Shown here: piece after piece, positions 50,429 through 60,262 of the stretch
Layout: every line of letters begins with the position of its first letter
How positions within the stretch are numbered: the stretch's first letter is position 1
From: Ensifer sp. BR816
GTDB lineage: Bacteria; Pseudomonadota; Alphaproteobacteria; Rhizobiales; Rhizobiaceae
DNA: 64,000 nucleotides
Assembly: GCF_000378985.1 (NCBI RefSeq)
Contig: NZ_KB905370.1
Location: 5,144,799-5,208,798, forward strand
Reading direction: 5' to 3'
Translations under genes and position numbers: made by a program
The notes under the pieces: model-generated
What the model saw: the letters and a program-made list of their open reading frames with translations, nothing else
Databases searched by the model: none
Told to the model about the DNA's origin: nothing

Positions 50429-50902
50429 ATGCGCTGCCCCTATTGCAGTTCCGAAGACAGCCAGGTGAAGGATTCCCGTCCGGCAGAGGACGGGAACGCC
50501 ATTCGCCGCCGCCGCATCTGCCCCGATTGCGGCGGCCGGTTCACGACCTTCGAGCGGGTGCAGCTGCGTGAGCTGATGATCATCAAGAAGACCGGTCGGA
50601 AGGTGCCTTTCGACCGGGACAAGCTGTTGCGATCCTTCGAGATCGCGCTGCGCAAGCGCCCGGTCGATCGCGACCGTATCGAGCGGGCGGTATCCGGCAT
50701 CGTCCGCCGTCTCGAAAGCTCCGGCGAAACCGAGATACCCTCGGAAGAAATCGGTCTCCAGGTGCTCGAGGCCCTGAAAAGCCTCGATGACGTCGCCTTC
50801 GTCCGCTACGCCTCCGTCTACCGGGATTTCTCCCACGCCGAGGATTTCGAGAAGGTCATTGCCGAGATCAGCGCCAAGATCGCGCGCGATCCCAACGAAT
50901 AG
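50429..50902 (+). CDS. nrdR: Transcriptional repressor NrdR
   Basis: 157 aa. N-terminal zinc ribbon [17 protein letters not shown]...[17 protein letters not shown] (four Cys) and C-terminal ATP-cone ([29 protein letters not shown]). NrdR senses ATP/dATP and represses ribonucleotide reductase genes. It is a near-universal neighbour of ribD or glyA in Proteobacteria. It begins 7 bases after glyA. No NrdR box was looked for outside its own operon. Confidence 0.96.
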   Translation: MRCPYCSSEDSQVKDSRPAEDGNAIRRRRICPDCGGRFTTFERVQLRELMIIKKTGRKVPFDRDKLLRSFEIALRKRPVDRDRIERAVSGIVRRLESSGETEIPSEEIGLQVLEALKSLDDVAFVRYASVYRDFSHAEDFEKVIAEISAKIARDPNE

Positions 50903-50919
50903 GTCCAGCGGAGGAGCGC

Positions 50920-52023
50920 ATGGGCGGGCCGACGCATGAGGACGAGAGATTCATGGCGGCGGCGCTGCGTCTCGCGCGTCGCAATCTTGGTCAGACATCC
51001 ACTAACCCTTCGGTCGGCTGCCTCATCGTCAAGGATGGAACGATCGTCGGCCGGGCCCTGACGGCGCCCGGCGGACGCCCCCATGCCGAAACGCAGGCGC
51101 TTGCCGATGCCGGCGCAAAGGCGAGGGGAGCGACGGCTTATGTCACCCTCGAACCCTGTTCGCATCATGGCAGAACGCCGCCCTGCGCGAATGCGCTGAT
51201 TGCCTCGGGTGTCGCCCGCGTCGTCGTCTCTATTCTCGACCCCGACGAGCGCGTCGCCGGCCAAGGGGTAGTGATGCTGCGCGACGCCGGCATTGAAGTC
51301 GATATCGGTGTCCTTCGGCAGGAGGGCGAACGGGCGCTCGAGGCCTATCTCCTGCGCCAGCGCATGAAGCGGCCGCACGTCACCCTCAAGCTCGCCGTTT
51401 CCGCCGACGGTATGATCGGCCGAAAGGGGGAGGGGCAGGTCCGGATCACGGGTCCGGTCTCACGCGCCCAGGTCCAGGTATTGCGTGCGGAGACGGATGC
51501 GATTCTCGTCGGTGTCGGTACGGCAAACGCCGACGACCCGGAGCTCACCGTGCGGCTGCCGGGGCTTGAAAAGCGTTCGCCGATCCGCATCGTACTTGAT
51601 CGACGCCTCGATCTGGCGGTCAAGTCGAGGCTTGTTCATTCAGCCCATGCGGTTCCATTGATCTGCGTTGCCGATCCGGTGCTCGGTCCGGTCGCAGAGG
51701 CGCGGCGCCGCGCGCTGGAAGCCGCCGGCGTCGAAGTGTTGAACGCCGAGACCATCTCCGATCTGCTGAACGCACTTGCCTCGCGCAGCATCTCCTCGCT
51801 TCTGGTCGAAGGTGGGGCGCGGGCGGCGCGCGAGTTCCTCGATGCCGGACTCGTCGATCGAATTCTGCTCTATACGGGGCCGATCACCATTGGCGAAGAC
51901 GGCATTCGATCTCCATTTCATCGGACGACAATCCCGGCGGGGTTCTCGCTCAAGCGCAGCGCTCGCTACGGCGACGATATTTTCGAAGATTACGAAAGAG
52001 ATACCGGATGTTCACAGGCATAA
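50920..52023 (+). CDS. ribD: Bifunctional riboflavin deaminase/reductase RibD
   Basis: 367 aa. The N-terminal deaminase domain has the zinc ligands in HAETQAL (about 55-61) and PCSHHGRTPPC (about 80-90). The C-terminal reductase domain starts near RPHVTLKLAVSADGMIG (about 147-163), with DAILVGVGTANADDPELTVR. It carries out the second and third steps from GTP toward riboflavin. Its 3' end overlaps the ribC start by 16 bases. Confidence 0.95.
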   Translation: MGGPTHEDERFMAAALRLARRNLGQTSTNPSVGCLIVKDGTIVGRALTAPGGRPHAETQALADAGAKARGATAYVTLEPCSHHGRTPPCANALIASGVARVVVSILDPDERVAGQGVVMLRDAGIEVDIGVLRQEGERALEAYLLRQRMKRPHVTLKLAVSADGMIGRKGEGQVRITGPVSRAQVQVLRAETDAILVGVGTANADDPELTVRLPGLEKRSPIRIVLDRRLDLAVKSRLVHSAHAVPLICVADPVLGPVAEARRRALEAAGVEVLNAETISDLLNALASRSISSLLVEGGARAAREFLDAGLVDRILLYTGPITIGEDGIRSPFHRTTIPAGFSLKRSARYGDDIFEDYERDTGCSQA

Positions 52024-52628
52024 TTACCGATATCGGTACCGTGGAGAAGGTTACGGCGCTCAAGGAAGGCATCAAGCTTCGCGTCGCCACCAGCTATGAC
52101 CCGACGACGATCGACATGGGGGCATCGATTGCGCATGCCGGCGTGTGCCTGACCGTGACGAACCTACCGGAGCCGGGCAGCAACGAGCGCTGGTTCGAGG
52201 TCGAGGCCTGGGAGGAGGCCTTGCGGCTGACGAGCATTTCCGGCTGGCAGGAGGGGACACGCATCAATCTCGAGCGTTCGCTGAAGATCGGCGATGAACT
52301 CGGCGGCCACATCGTCTCCGGCCATGTGGACGGGCAGGCGGAAATCCTCGCGGTCGAGCCGGAAGGCGACGCCGTGCGCTTCCGGCTGAGGGCTCCGGAA
52401 CATCTCGCCCGTTTCGTCGCGCCGAAGGGCTCGGTGGCGCTCGACGGCACGTCGCTTACCGTCAACAAGGTCGACGGCACCGAGTTCGACGTGCTGTTGA
52501 TCCGTCATTCGCTCGAGGTCACCACCTGGGGTGAACGCCAGGTCGGCGATTTCGTCAATTTCGAGGTCGATACGATGGCGCGCTATGCGGCCCGGCTTGC
52601 GGAGTTTCCCGTCTCCAAGGCGGAATGA
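52008..52628 (+). CDS. ribC: Riboflavin synthase, alpha chain
   Basis: 206 aa, two tandem lumazine-binding repeats: MFTGIITDIGTVEKV... and a second beginning near GGHIVSGHVDGQAEI (about 101-115). It dismutates two 6,7-dimethyl-8-ribityllumazines to riboflavin. The start at 52008 is fixed by the conserved MFTGII. The symbol follows rhizobial use (called ribE elsewhere). No FMN riboswitch was recognised before ribD or ribC. Confidence 0.95.
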   Translation: MFTGIITDIGTVEKVTALKEGIKLRVATSYDPTTIDMGASIAHAGVCLTVTNLPEPGSNERWFEVEAWEEALRLTSISGWQEGTRINLERSLKIGDELGGHIVSGHVDGQAEILAVEPEGDAVRFRLRAPEHLARFVAPKGSVALDGTSLTVNKVDGTEFDVLLIRHSLEVTTWGERQVGDFVNFEVDTMARYAARLAEFPVSKAE

Positions 52629-52691
52629 TCTTCGCGAACGAGGCCACGCTGCCCACTTTGGACAGGCTTTCGCACGACCGTTTCTCGCACG

Positions 52692-52798
52692 TTACAGCGC
52701 CGTGCGTCCTTTAGGACGCACAAAGGTCGCTGTAAGTCTTTGAATCTACGCATCGAGCTTTCCGAAAATCGGGTCCGATTTTCGGGCCGATGCGCTAG
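52692..52798. repeat. RIME-type intergenic mosaic repeat, copy 3
   Basis: TACAGCGCCGTGCGTCC, GGACGCACAAAGG, GCTGTAAGTCTTTGAATC, then the palindrome TTTCCGAAAATCGGGTCC/GATTTTCGGGCC and GATGCGCTAGG. It contains a small GTGCGTCC/GGACGCAC stem. Most complete of the three copies; it fills the gap after ribC. Confidence 0.8.
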
Positions 52799-52913
52799 GC
52801 GCGCCGGTCCACGGACGATCCCGGGCCGAAGACGACCCGGGATCATTCACAGAGCCGGGCACAGGCAAGAACCGGACATGCTTGCCTAGCCTGCTCTGTC
52901 GGGTGCTCGTTTA

Positions 52914-53015
52914 GATCATTTCATCGTTTCATTGAAACGGTGAAATGATCCAACTCTTTGAAATTGCGCAATTCCGGACGGAAAACCGTTGTACACTTTT
53001 CCTGGAATTGCTCTA
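52914..53015. repeat. RIME1-like element
   Basis: It starts with a palindrome of ~37 bases (GATCATTTCATCGTTTCA to TGAAACGGTGAAATGATC, 52914-52950). It continues through GCGCAATTCCGGACGGAAAA and TTTTCCTGGAATTGCTCTAG, whose CAATTCC/GGAATTG ends also pair. This is the block order I recall for rhizobial RIME1. Its final CTAG carries the stop codon of the neighbouring leftward gene. Confidence 0.8.
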
Positions 53016-53363
53016 GCGTACGTAGATCGTCAGGCCGCCGTCGGCGGCCTCCTCGGCGCCGGCGATGTTGTTCATCTCGACGTTTTGCGCCTTCAGCTTG
53101 GTAGCCAGCGGCTTGTTGGCTTCGACGGCGGCAAGCAGGGCGGCGCGTTGCTCTGCCGATGCCTCATCGATCCACATCCGGGTTTGGTTCTCCTGCTTCA
53201 ACGTATCGACGTCGACGACCCTGACATTGTCGCCCTTGAAAGCACGAACGCTTTGGTCGATGTGGCTCGGCCAGTTCATCTTGGCGTCGGTGGCATAGGT
53301 GATGCCGCCGAAGCTCAATGTGGAGAGGGCGGCGATGACGGAAAAAGTCGCAATGCGGTTCAT
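53013..53363 (-). CDS. Small secreted protein of unknown function
   Basis: 116 aa from ATG 53363, chosen because AAGGAG lies seven bases upstream (an ATG two codons earlier would be too close). Signal peptide MNRIATFSVIAALSTLSFGGITYA, then a short acidic mature part (MNWPSHIDQSVRAFKGDNVRVVDVDTLKQENQTRMWIDEASAEQRAALLAAVEANKPLATKL). It is probably periplasmic, and no domain is recognised. Its TAG stop sits at the edge of a RIME1-like element. Transcribed alone. Confidence 0.75.
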   Translation of the reverse strand: MNRIATFSVIAALSTLSFGGITYATDAKMNWPSHIDQSVRAFKGDNVRVVDVDTLKQENQTRMWIDEASAEQRAALLAAVEANKPLATKLKAQNVEMNNIAGAEEAADGGLTIYVR

Positions 53364-53697
53364 TGTCATGCTCCTTTGCTTTGCGGCTGCTGCCCGGACC
53401 GGCAATTGAACGCATGACCCGTTGCAATTGCCGAGCCGTCCTGACGAGCTCCGCATGGCCAGCACGTGCCGTTTGCGGGTGGGGTCATCCGCAGCGAGGA
53501 GTGCTGGACTGTTTCGACTGGTTGAGGCGGCGTTTTCCCTTTGTTGTCGGGTGCCGCGCCGTGCCAACGGTCACGAAACTGGGCCGGAATGTGGCCGTTT
53601 CCATGGCGTAAGTCGCTGAAAAATAATTAATAATTGTTCATGTTCGCGACCCGCGAGGCGGCCGGAAAAATCGCAACGCCTCGCGGCCGGCGTCAAG
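53364..53697. other. 334-base gap with a hairpin near the GNAT gene end
   Basis: No convincing gene. CCGCGAGGCG (53651-53660) and CGCCTCGCGG (53677-53686) form a perfect 10-base stem beyond the GNAT stop, a likely leftward terminator, followed on that strand by an AT-rich stretch. The rest probably holds the promoter of the small secreted protein gene. Confidence 0.5.
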
Positions 53698-54234
53698 TCA
53701 GACGGCGCTCGTCAGCCGGCGTTCGAACATGATCATCGGTCTGCCGTGATAGGTCGTGCGCCAGAACTCCCGGAAGCCGTGCTTCAGTGCGACCCGGATC
53801 GACGCCTCGTTGCCCGGTTCGATGATGCACGTCTTTCGAAGCGAGGGAAACTCGCGGTCGCCCCAGGCGAGTGCGGCGGAGACGGCCTCCGACGCAAGGC
53901 CGCGGCCATGACTCTTTGGCGAGAGTGCCCAGCCCATCTCCATCGTTCCCTCGAGCGATGGCGTAATCTGGCGGTGGGGGTCGTGAAAGCCGGCTTCACC
54001 GATGAACGCACCGCCCTCCTTCTCCTGGAGCGCAAAGAAGCCGAAGCCGAAATAGTGCCACATTCCCACCTGGCGCAAAAAGCGCGTCCAGGATTGTTCA
54101 CGCGTGTAGGGAACGCCGCCCGCGTAACGCGTCACCTCCTCGTCGCCAAAGAGCACACTGTAGGAGGCAAAATCGTCGCGCCGGTAAGGGCGCAATAGAA
54201 GCCGCTCGGTCTCGATCACGGGCACACGCTGCAT
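53698..54234 (-). CDS. GNAT acetyltransferase, RimJ/RimL-like
   Basis: 178 aa from ATG 54234. It begins MQRVPVIETERLLLRPYRRDDFASY, the usual start of the RimJ/RimL branch, has the acetyl-CoA loop region in GWALSPKSHGRGLASEAVSAALAW (about 90-113), and the late strand CIIEPGNEASIRVALKHGF. Such enzymes acetylate N-termini or small molecules; the substrate is unknown. It follows the cupin gene by 2 bases, forming a two-gene operon. Confidence 0.88.
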   Translation of the reverse strand: MQRVPVIETERLLLRPYRRDDFASYSVLFGDEEVTRYAGGVPYTREQSWTRFLRQVGMWHYFGFGFFALQEKEGGAFIGEAGFHDPHRQITPSLEGTMEMGWALSPKSHGRGLASEAVSAALAWGDREFPSLRKTCIIEPGNEASIRVALKHGFREFWRTTYHGRPMIMFERRLTSAV

Positions 54235-54236
54235 TT

Positions 54237-54779
54237 TCACTCCGGGTGCGTAGATGGGGGAAGTGGAATTGGATCCTGAGCTCCCGGCTCGCCGTCCCAA
54301 TAGTCCGTCGTCGATCGAGCCCGGCCGATGAAGTCGAACGAGGCCTGGGGGGCGCCGGCCCGCCGGGTTCTTGCAAGGAACTTGCCGGAATCGGGATACT
54401 CGCAGATCTCCGTCGCCGCCATCGTCGATATGGACAGATATTTGAGCGGCAGCGTTCCCGTGTTGATCAGGTGATGTGCCGTTTCAGACCCGCCTGCCGG
54501 TGCGCCGAGCACGTCGCCAGGCCCGACAGCATAGCGTTCGCCACCGAAACGGTACGTGCCCTCGCCCTCGAGAATGACGAACAATTCTTCCTCGACATGA
54601 TGGTTGTGAAAGGGGCAGCCGGACTTACCGGGTGGAACTTCGCCGTAGCTGACGCCGAGGTCCTTCAGGCCAAGGAGCGCGCCGAACGAGGCGTCTCGCG
54701 ATTCGAAGAACGAGCCCCTCTGCCAGTGGTTGAGCCCAAGTTCATTGAGACTGACGATCGGCTTGCGAACTTCCGTCAT
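54237..54779 (-). CDS. Cupin-domain protein
   Basis: 180 aa. Cupin motif 1 is GCPFHNHHVEEELFVILEGEGTYRFG (about 54-79; His, His, Glu metal ligands) and motif 2 is PGDVLGAPAGGSETAHHLINTG. The C-terminal third (FIGRARSTTDYWDGEP) is beyond the core fold. It resembles the COG3837-type single-domain cupins; substrate unknown. Paired with the GNAT gene, which follows after 2 bases. Divergent from ribH. Confidence 0.85.
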   Translation of the reverse strand: MTEVRKPIVSLNELGLNHWQRGSFFESRDASFGALLGLKDLGVSYGEVPPGKSGCPFHNHHVEEELFVILEGEGTYRFGGERYAVGPGDVLGAPAGGSETAHHLINTGTLPLKYLSISTMAATEICEYPDSGKFLARTRRAGAPQASFDFIGRARSTTDYWDGEPGAQDPIPLPPSTHPE

Positions 54780-55025
54780 GGCTTTCCTCCCGGCCGTGGC
54801 GGCCCTCCGGCAGAGCGAACAGCTTCGCCTTGCAGAATCGGCTGCAATATACTTGAGGTTTTAAGGTGAGTATACGCCGGAGCCGGCTTCGGGCGAGGCG
54901 GATCGGGATATGACGCGGCAAATGGCCCTCGCATGGAGGAATTTGCTTGCCATTCTGCGCCGGCCGTGGTTTGACCGCCGCCTGCGCGGGCCAAGCCCGG
55001 CCGATGATTTCAAGACAGGTGATCC

Positions 55026-55487
55026 ATGGCGAAGAGCAAGGCCGTCCGCATCCTGATTGTGGAAGCGCGCTTCTATGACGATATGGCGGATGCAATGCTC
55101 GACGGAGCGAAACATGCGCTCGACGCAGCCGGCGCGACCTATGATATTGTCACGGTTCCGGGCGCACTGGAGATCCCCGCGGCTATCGCCATGGCGCTCG
55201 ACGGCGCCGACGAAGGTGGCACCGAGTATGACGGCTTCGTTGCGCTTGGCATGGTCATCCGCGGCGAAACCTATCATTTCGATATCGTCGCCAACGAGTC
55301 TGCGCGCGCCCTGATGGATCTTGCCGTCAGCGAGAGCCTGGCGCTCGGCAACGGCATCCTGACGGTGGAAAATGAAGAACAGGCGTGGGCGCGTGCCCGC
55401 AGGTCGGAAGGCGACAAGGGCGGCTTTGCCGCGCGCGCCGCGCTGACCATGATCGAACTGAAGAACAAGCTGAGTAAAGAACAGTGA
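55026..55487 (+). CDS. ribH: 6,7-dimethyl-8-ribityllumazine synthase
   Basis: 153 aa. It makes the direct precursor of riboflavin and forms icosahedral or pentameric shells. Family features: [40 protein letters not shown] (about 42-56), and [27 protein letters not shown] (catalytic His near 90). Separate from ribD-ribC by about 2.4 kb of unrelated genes. Its TGA overlaps the GTG start of nusB (GTGA). Confidence 0.95.
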   Translation: MAKSKAVRILIVEARFYDDMADAMLDGAKHALDAAGATYDIVTVPGALEIPAAIAMALDGADEGGTEYDGFVALGMVIRGETYHFDIVANESARALMDLAVSESLALGNGILTVENEEQAWARARRSEGDKGGFAARAALTMIELKNKLSKEQ

Positions 55488-55966
55488 CGAACACCCCCTC
55501 GGATCAGCCGCTGAAGCAGGTCAACCAGCGCGGTGCTGCGCGCCTTGCGGCCGTTCAGGCGCTCTACCAGATGGAAATCGGCGGAACCGGCGTGCTCGAG
55601 ATCGTTGCCGAATTCGAGTCGCATCGCCTTGGCCAGGAACTTGACGGCGAGACCTATCTCAAGGCGGATGCCTCCTGGTTTCGCTCGATCGTCTCCGGTG
55701 TCGTGCGCGACCAGCGTAAGCTCGACCCCTTGATCGGATCGGCGCTTCAGGACGATTGGGCGCTTTCGCGGCTCGATTCCACCGTCCGTGCCATCCTGCG
55801 CGCCGGCACTTTCGAGCTGCTGGAGCGCAAGGATGTACCGGTTCCGGTGATCGTTACCGAATATGTCGAGATTGCCAAGGCCTTCTTCGAGGACGAGGAG
55901 CCGAAGCTCGTCAACGCCGTTCTCGATCGGATCGCCAAACAGATCCGCGGCGAAGGGCGGAAATAG
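55484..55966 (+). CDS. nusB: Transcription antitermination factor NusB
   Basis: 160 aa, all-helical RNA-binding protein that with NusE acts on rRNA boxA during antitermination. Family features: [19 protein letters not shown] (about 10-28), [17 protein letters not shown] and [35 protein letters not shown]. It starts with GTG overlapping the ribH stop, the usual ribH-nusB arrangement. An MFS gene follows 6 bases after its stop. Confidence 0.95.
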   Translation: MTNTPSDQPLKQVNQRGAARLAAVQALYQMEIGGTGVLEIVAEFESHRLGQELDGETYLKADASWFRSIVSGVVRDQRKLDPLIGSALQDDWALSRLDSTVRAILRAGTFELLERKDVPVPVIVTEYVEIAKAFFEDEEPKLVNAVLDRIAKQIRGEGRK

Positions 55967-55972
55967 CTGCTG

Positions 55973-57202
55973 ATGGTTGCTGCGACCGCGGAAGACATCG
56001 GAACGGTTCTTCGCGAGGCCCGCCGCAACGTCCTTCTGCTGACGGTCGCCCAGGCGCTGCTCGGCGTGGTCGGGCCGATCAGCTTCGCGGTCGGCGGCGT
56101 TGCTGGCCATCAACTACTCGGAGGCGACAAGTCGCTCGCGACCGCGCCCTTGACTGCCTTCAATGTAGGCATGGCGCTTGGCGTTATCCTGGTGGCGGTC
56201 CTGTCGCGAACGCTCGAACGGCGCTTTGCCTTCATGGTCGGCGCGGTGATTGCCGCGATAGGCGGCATTGTTGCCGCCGCGGCTTTGTTCCGCGAGAGTT
56301 TCTGGCTGTTTGCCGCCGGCCTCGCCATTCTCGGCTCCTCGAACGGCTTTACCCAGAAGTTGCGTTTCGCCGCCGCGGATGCATCGCCTTCCTTCTACAA
56401 GGCGAAGGCGATTTCCTGGATACTCGGCGGCGGCATCGTTTCGGCGGTTCTTGGCCCCCAGATCGTGATCTTCGCCGGCGACTACTTCGCACCGGTCTGG
56501 TTCGCCGGCGCTTTCGTCGCTCTTATTCCGGTCTGCCTCTGCGCCCTTTTCTTCTTTGTGCCCTTGCGGCTGCCGCAAGCCGCGACCGTATCGTCCGTGC
56601 AGGCGGGCGGCGCCGCCCGGCCGCTTCGCGAGATCGTAGGCAGCCAGCGCTTTCTGACCGGAATGGTCTGCGGCATCTCCTCCTATGCGCTGATGACCTT
56701 CATGATGACAGGCGCGCCGGTTGCCATGGTCGTCGGCTGCGGCTTTTCGAGCGATCTGGCGACCCTCGGGATCCAGTGGCACGTGCTTGCCATGTTCGCT
56801 CCGAGCTTCGCCACCGGCTGGCTGATAAGCCGCTTTGGCGCGGAGCGGATCGTCGCCTGTGGGCTCCTGCTGCTCATGGTCTGTGCCGCCGTCGCCCATC
56901 TTGGCGTGGCGCTGTGGAACTTCTGGGGCGCACTCGTTCTTCTGGGGCTCGGCTGGAACTTCGGCTTCATAGGCGCGACAGCAATCGTCGCCCAGAGCTA
57001 TCGTCCGCATGAGGCGGACAAGGTCCAGGGCTTCCACGATGTGGTGCTGTTTTCTACCGTCGCCGTCTCGTCCTTCGCTTCCGGCAAGGTTCTGGCTGCC
57101 TACGGCTGGGACATGCTCAATGCCGTCATCTGGCCCGTGACGGGCCTTTGCCTCGTGCTTCTCTTTCTCCTGATGCGTGCAAGCAGGCGAGTTGCAGCCT
57201 GA
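55973..57202 (+). CDS. MFS transporter
   Basis: 409 aa, twelve membrane segments with a central loop near residue 200 (QAATVSSVQAGGAARPLREIV). The family motif between segments 2 and 3 appears as LSRTLERRFAFMVGA and its second-half counterpart as LISRFGAERIVACG. Substrate unknown. It lies 6 bases after nusB, so it is probably transcribed with ribH-nusB, but a functional link is not evident. A resemblance to riboflavin export was considered and cannot be supported. Confidence 0.85.
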   Translation: MVAATAEDIGTVLREARRNVLLLTVAQALLGVVGPISFAVGGVAGHQLLGGDKSLATAPLTAFNVGMALGVILVAVLSRTLERRFAFMVGAVIAAIGGIVAAAALFRESFWLFAAGLAILGSSNGFTQKLRFAAADASPSFYKAKAISWILGGGIVSAVLGPQIVIFAGDYFAPVWFAGAFVALIPVCLCALFFFVPLRLPQAATVSSVQAGGAARPLREIVGSQRFLTGMVCGISSYALMTFMMTGAPVAMVVGCGFSSDLATLGIQWHVLAMFAPSFATGWLISRFGAERIVACGLLLLMVCAAVAHLGVALWNFWGALVLLGLGWNFGFIGATAIVAQSYRPHEADKVQGFHDVVLFSTVAVSSFASGKVLAAYGWDMLNAVIWPVTGLCLVLLFLLMRASRRVAA

Positions 57203-57406
57203 AGGCGCTCTCGCTTTCCCAAGAAAACCTGGCCACCTGCGGGCCTGGTGTCCCGGCATTTTCAGGGGCTTGACGATCCATCTTCGCAACCGCACTCTGG
57301 CCGCGCCGTGAGGGCATACCGCTTGAGGAGGTGGTGTGCGATTCGCGGAAAGAGGGGCCTGCGGCAGGGAGTTGAGGTCGCGGGTTTTAACGGAGGAAAG
57401 TGCGAA

Positions 57407-59542
57407 ATGACCATACTTTTGGGCGTTATCGCATGCGGGTTGCTTTCGGTGGCCTATGCCATCTGGGCGACACAGTCGGTGCTGGCCGCCGACCAGGGGA
57501 ATGCCCGCATGCAAGAGATCGCAGGTTTTATCAGAGAGGGGGCGCAGGCCTACCTCACGCGTCAGTACACTACCATTGCCATCGTCGGTGTCGTCGTCTT
57601 CTTCGCCGCATGGGGACTGCTCTCGAGTGCGGCCGCCGTTGGATTTCTGATCGGCGCAGTGCTTTCGGGTGCGGCCGGCTTCATCGGCATGCATGTTTCG
57701 GTCAGGGCCAATGTCCGCACGGCCCAGGCCGCATCGGTCAGCCTCGCCTCCGGTCTCGACATCGCGTTCAAATCCGGTGCGATCACCGGCCTGCTGGTGG
57801 CCGGCCTCGCGCTGTTGGGCGTCTCGGTCTACTACTTCATACTCACCGTCGGCCTCGGCCATGGTCCGGCCGAGCGCGAAGTCATCGATGCGCTTGTCGC
57901 TCTGGGCTTCGGCGCCTCGTTGATCTCGATCTTCGCCCGTCTCGGCGGCGGTATCTTTACCAAGGGCGCCGACGTCGGCGGTGACCTCGTCGGCAAGGTG
58001 GAAGCGGGCATTCCGGAAGACGATCCGCGCAATCCGGCAACGATCGCCGACAATGTCGGCGACAATGTCGGCGACTGCGCCGGCATGGCGGCGGATCTCT
58101 TCGAGACCTATGCGGTGTCGGTGGTCGCGACCATGGTCCTCGCGTCGATCTTCTTTGCTGGTACGCCGTTACTCGCGACCATCATGGTCTATCCGCTGGC
58201 GATCTGCGCGGCCTGCATCATCACCTCGATCATCGGCACCTTCTTCGTCAAGCTCGGCACCAACGGCTCGATCATGGGTGCGCTCTATCGAGGACTGATC
58301 GTAACCGGCGCATTGTCGGTCCTCGGCCTCGGCGCAGCGACGTCGTTGACGATCGGCTGGGGTTCGATCGGAACCGTTGCGGGTCAGGACGTCACCGGCT
58401 GGGCGCTGTTCGCCTGCGGCATCATTGGCCTCGTCGTCACAGCGCTGATCGTCGTGATCACCGAATACTATACCGGCACGAACAAGCGGCCGGTGAACTC
58501 GATCGCGCAAGCCTCCGTGACCGGCCACGGTACCAACGTTATCCAGGGCCTCGCCGTGTCGCTCGAATCGACCGCCCTGCCGGCGATCGTCATCGTCGGC
58601 GGCATCATCACGACCTACCAGCTCGCCGGTCTTTTCGGCACCGCGATCGCCGTCACCGCCATGTTGGGCCTCGCCGGCATGATCGTGGCGCTCGATGCCT
58701 TCGGCCCTGTCACCGACAATGCCGGCGGCATTGCCGAGATGTCGCACCTTCCGCCCGAGGTGCGCAAATCGACCGACGCTCTGGATGCGGTGGGCAACAC
58801 GACGAAGGCCGTCACCAAGGGCTATGCGATCGGCTCCGCGGGGCTGGGCGCGCTGGTGCTTTTCGCGGCCTATTCCAACGACCTCACCTATTTCGCCGCG
58901 AATGGCGACAAGCATCCCTACTTCGCAGACGTCGGAACGATCTCGTTCGATCTCTCCAACCCCTATGTCGTCGCCGGCCTGATCTTCGGCGGTCTCATTC
59001 CCTATCTCTTCGGCGGCATCGCCATGACCGCGGTCGGACGGGCAGGGGGCGCCGTCGTCGAGGAGGTGCGCCGTCAGTTCAAGGAAAAGCCGGGCATCAT
59101 GGAAGGCAAAGACCGCCCGGACTATGGCCGCGCCGTCGACATGCTGACCAAGGCTGCGATCCGCGAGATGATCATTCCCTCGCTCTTGCCGGTTCTGGCG
59201 CCGATCGTCGTCTATTTTGGCGTGCTGCTGATTTCCGGCTCGAAGGCCTCGGCCTTCGCGGCACTCGGCGCCTCGCTGCTCGGCGTCATCGTCAACGGCC
59301 TGTTCGTGGCGGTCTCGATGACCTCCGGGGGCGGTGCCTGGGACAATGCGAAGAAGAGCTTCGAGGACGGTTTCGTCGACAAGAACGGCATGCGTCACAT
59401 GAAGGGCTCGGAGGCGCACAAGGCTTCGGTCACTGGCGATACGGTCGGCGATCCCTACAAGGATACGGCCGGTCCGGCCGTCAATCCGGCAATCAAGATC
59501 ACCAATATCGTGGCCCTGTTGCTGCTCGCCGTACTCGCCTGA
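57407..59542 (+). CDS. hppA: Membrane-bound H+-translocating pyrophosphatase
   Basis: 711 aa from ATG 57407 behind GGAGGAAA. About 16 membrane segments. The substrate-binding segments are [44 protein letters not shown] (the [11 protein letters not shown] and DNVGDNVGD signatures). It hydrolyses PPi and pumps protons across the inner or acidocalcisome-like membrane. [15 protein letters not shown] has Lys where K+-dependent enzymes have Ala, so this is the K+-independent class. Complements the polyphosphate/phosphate genes elsewhere in the window. Confidence 0.96.
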   Translation: MTILLGVIACGLLSVAYAIWATQSVLAADQGNARMQEIAGFIREGAQAYLTRQYTTIAIVGVVVFFAAWGLLSSAAAVGFLIGAVLSGAAGFIGMHVSVRANVRTAQAASVSLASGLDIAFKSGAITGLLVAGLALLGVSVYYFILTVGLGHGPAEREVIDALVALGFGASLISIFARLGGGIFTKGADVGGDLVGKVEAGIPEDDPRNPATIADNVGDNVGDCAGMAADLFETYAVSVVATMVLASIFFAGTPLLATIMVYPLAICAACIITSIIGTFFVKLGTNGSIMGALYRGLIVTGALSVLGLGAATSLTIGWGSIGTVAGQDVTGWALFACGIIGLVVTALIVVITEYYTGTNKRPVNSIAQASVTGHGTNVIQGLAVSLESTALPAIVIVGGIITTYQLAGLFGTAIAVTAMLGLAGMIVALDAFGPVTDNAGGIAEMSHLPPEVRKSTDALDAVGNTTKAVTKGYAIGSAGLGALVLFAAYSNDLTYFAANGDKHPYFADVGTISFDLSNPYVVAGLIFGGLIPYLFGGIAMTAVGRAGGAVVEEVRRQFKEKPGIMEGKDRPDYGRAVDMLTKAAIREMIIPSLLPVLAPIVVYFGVLLISGSKASAFAALGASLLGVIVNGLFVAVSMTSGGGAWDNAKKSFEDGFVDKNGMRHMKGSEAHKASVTGDTVGDPYKDTAGPAVNPAIKITNIVALLLLAVLA

Positions 59543-59560
59543 CGGCGCCTTCCTTCAACG

Positions 59561-59595
59561 AAAAAGCCCGCGGAACTCGGTTCCGCGGGCTTTTT
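59561..59595. terminator. Strong bidirectional terminator between hppA and bamE
   Basis: Perfect 15-base stem AAAAAGCCCGCGGAA (59561-59575) and TTCCGCGGGCTTTTT (59581-59595), plus a closing C-G pair; A and T runs on both sides. Lies between convergent genes. Confidence 0.95.
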
Positions 59596-59613
59596 GTTTG
59601 AAAGGAAATTCCG

Positions 59614-60123
59614 TCAGTATTTGCCGAAGTCCTTGAACAGATTGCGCGCCGCCGCCTGTCCAGCACCGGGACCGGTCAAGAGCTGGCCGAGGAAACTCGT
59701 TTCCTTGCCGCCCGTCGGCGTCGTGCGCGACAGCATGTCGAAGACCTTGCCGTCCTTCATCGTGTAGTGGGCAAGCTGGCTGACGACGCCTTCCTTGTCG
59801 AAATAGACGGCGAGGATCGACTGGTCGATCAGCTTCGGCTTCATGAAGGCGACCGGGCGCTGGCGCTTCTGCGAGATGTAGTAGAACACCTCATTGTCGA
59901 AGGTCGCCGTCGTCGAGGGCGTGCCGAGCGAGAGCAGTACCTGTTCGCGGCTCGAGCCGACGGGGACCAGGTTGAGCGTTTCTTGATCGACGACATAGCC
60001 CTGATGCAGGACTTCGCCGACATTCGCCGACTGGCAGCCGGCAAGCACTGCTGTACAAAGGGAAGCCACGACGACGGCACGGCCAAGAATTCTAAGGTTT
60101 GATGTCAGATACCGCTTCGTCAA
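59614..60123 (-). CDS. bamE: BamE/OmlA outer membrane assembly lipoprotein
   Basis: 169 aa if started at TTG 60123, which has GGGGAG six bases upstream; ATGs at 60153 and 60162 are alternatives. Lipoprotein signal LGRAVVVASLCTAVLAGC (lipobox LAGC). SmpA/OmlA domain: LNLVPVGSSREQVLLSLGTPSTTATFDNEVFYYISQKR. BamE is an outer membrane lipoprotein of the Bam complex that inserts beta-barrels such as RopB. The C-terminal ~40 residues (TPTGGKETSFLGQLLTGPGAGQAA) are an extension typical of Rhizobiales. Leftward, divergent from the Cbp3-like gene. Confidence 0.88.
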   Translation of the reverse strand: MTKRYLTSNLRILGRAVVVASLCTAVLAGCQSANVGEVLHQGYVVDQETLNLVPVGSSREQVLLSLGTPSTTATFDNEVFYYISQKRQRPVAFMKPKLIDQSILAVYFDKEGVVSQLAHYTMKDGKVFDMLSRTTPTGGKETSFLGQLLTGPGAGQAAARNLFKDFGKY

Positions 60124-60262
60124 CGACTGCTCCCCTTGGAGTAACGATGGCATATGCGCCATTGCAATTCGTGCCTGCTTCGGTAAACCAGCTTCGGCTA
60201 TCATGCAACAACGTCATGGGCGCGTGCCCGTGAATTCGAGAAAGCCACGGCTGGGCTTTGTT

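Noticed and set aside
47569..50430. A 953-codon open frame on the minus strand opposite ldtP and glyA
   Set aside because: It lies entirely antisense to two well-supported genes. Long antisense frames are expected in GC-rich genomes with third-position bias, and the predicted protein has no recognisable domain.
54780..55025. FMN riboswitch before ribH (and before ribD)
   Set aside because: No conserved RFN elements could be recognised in either upstream region.
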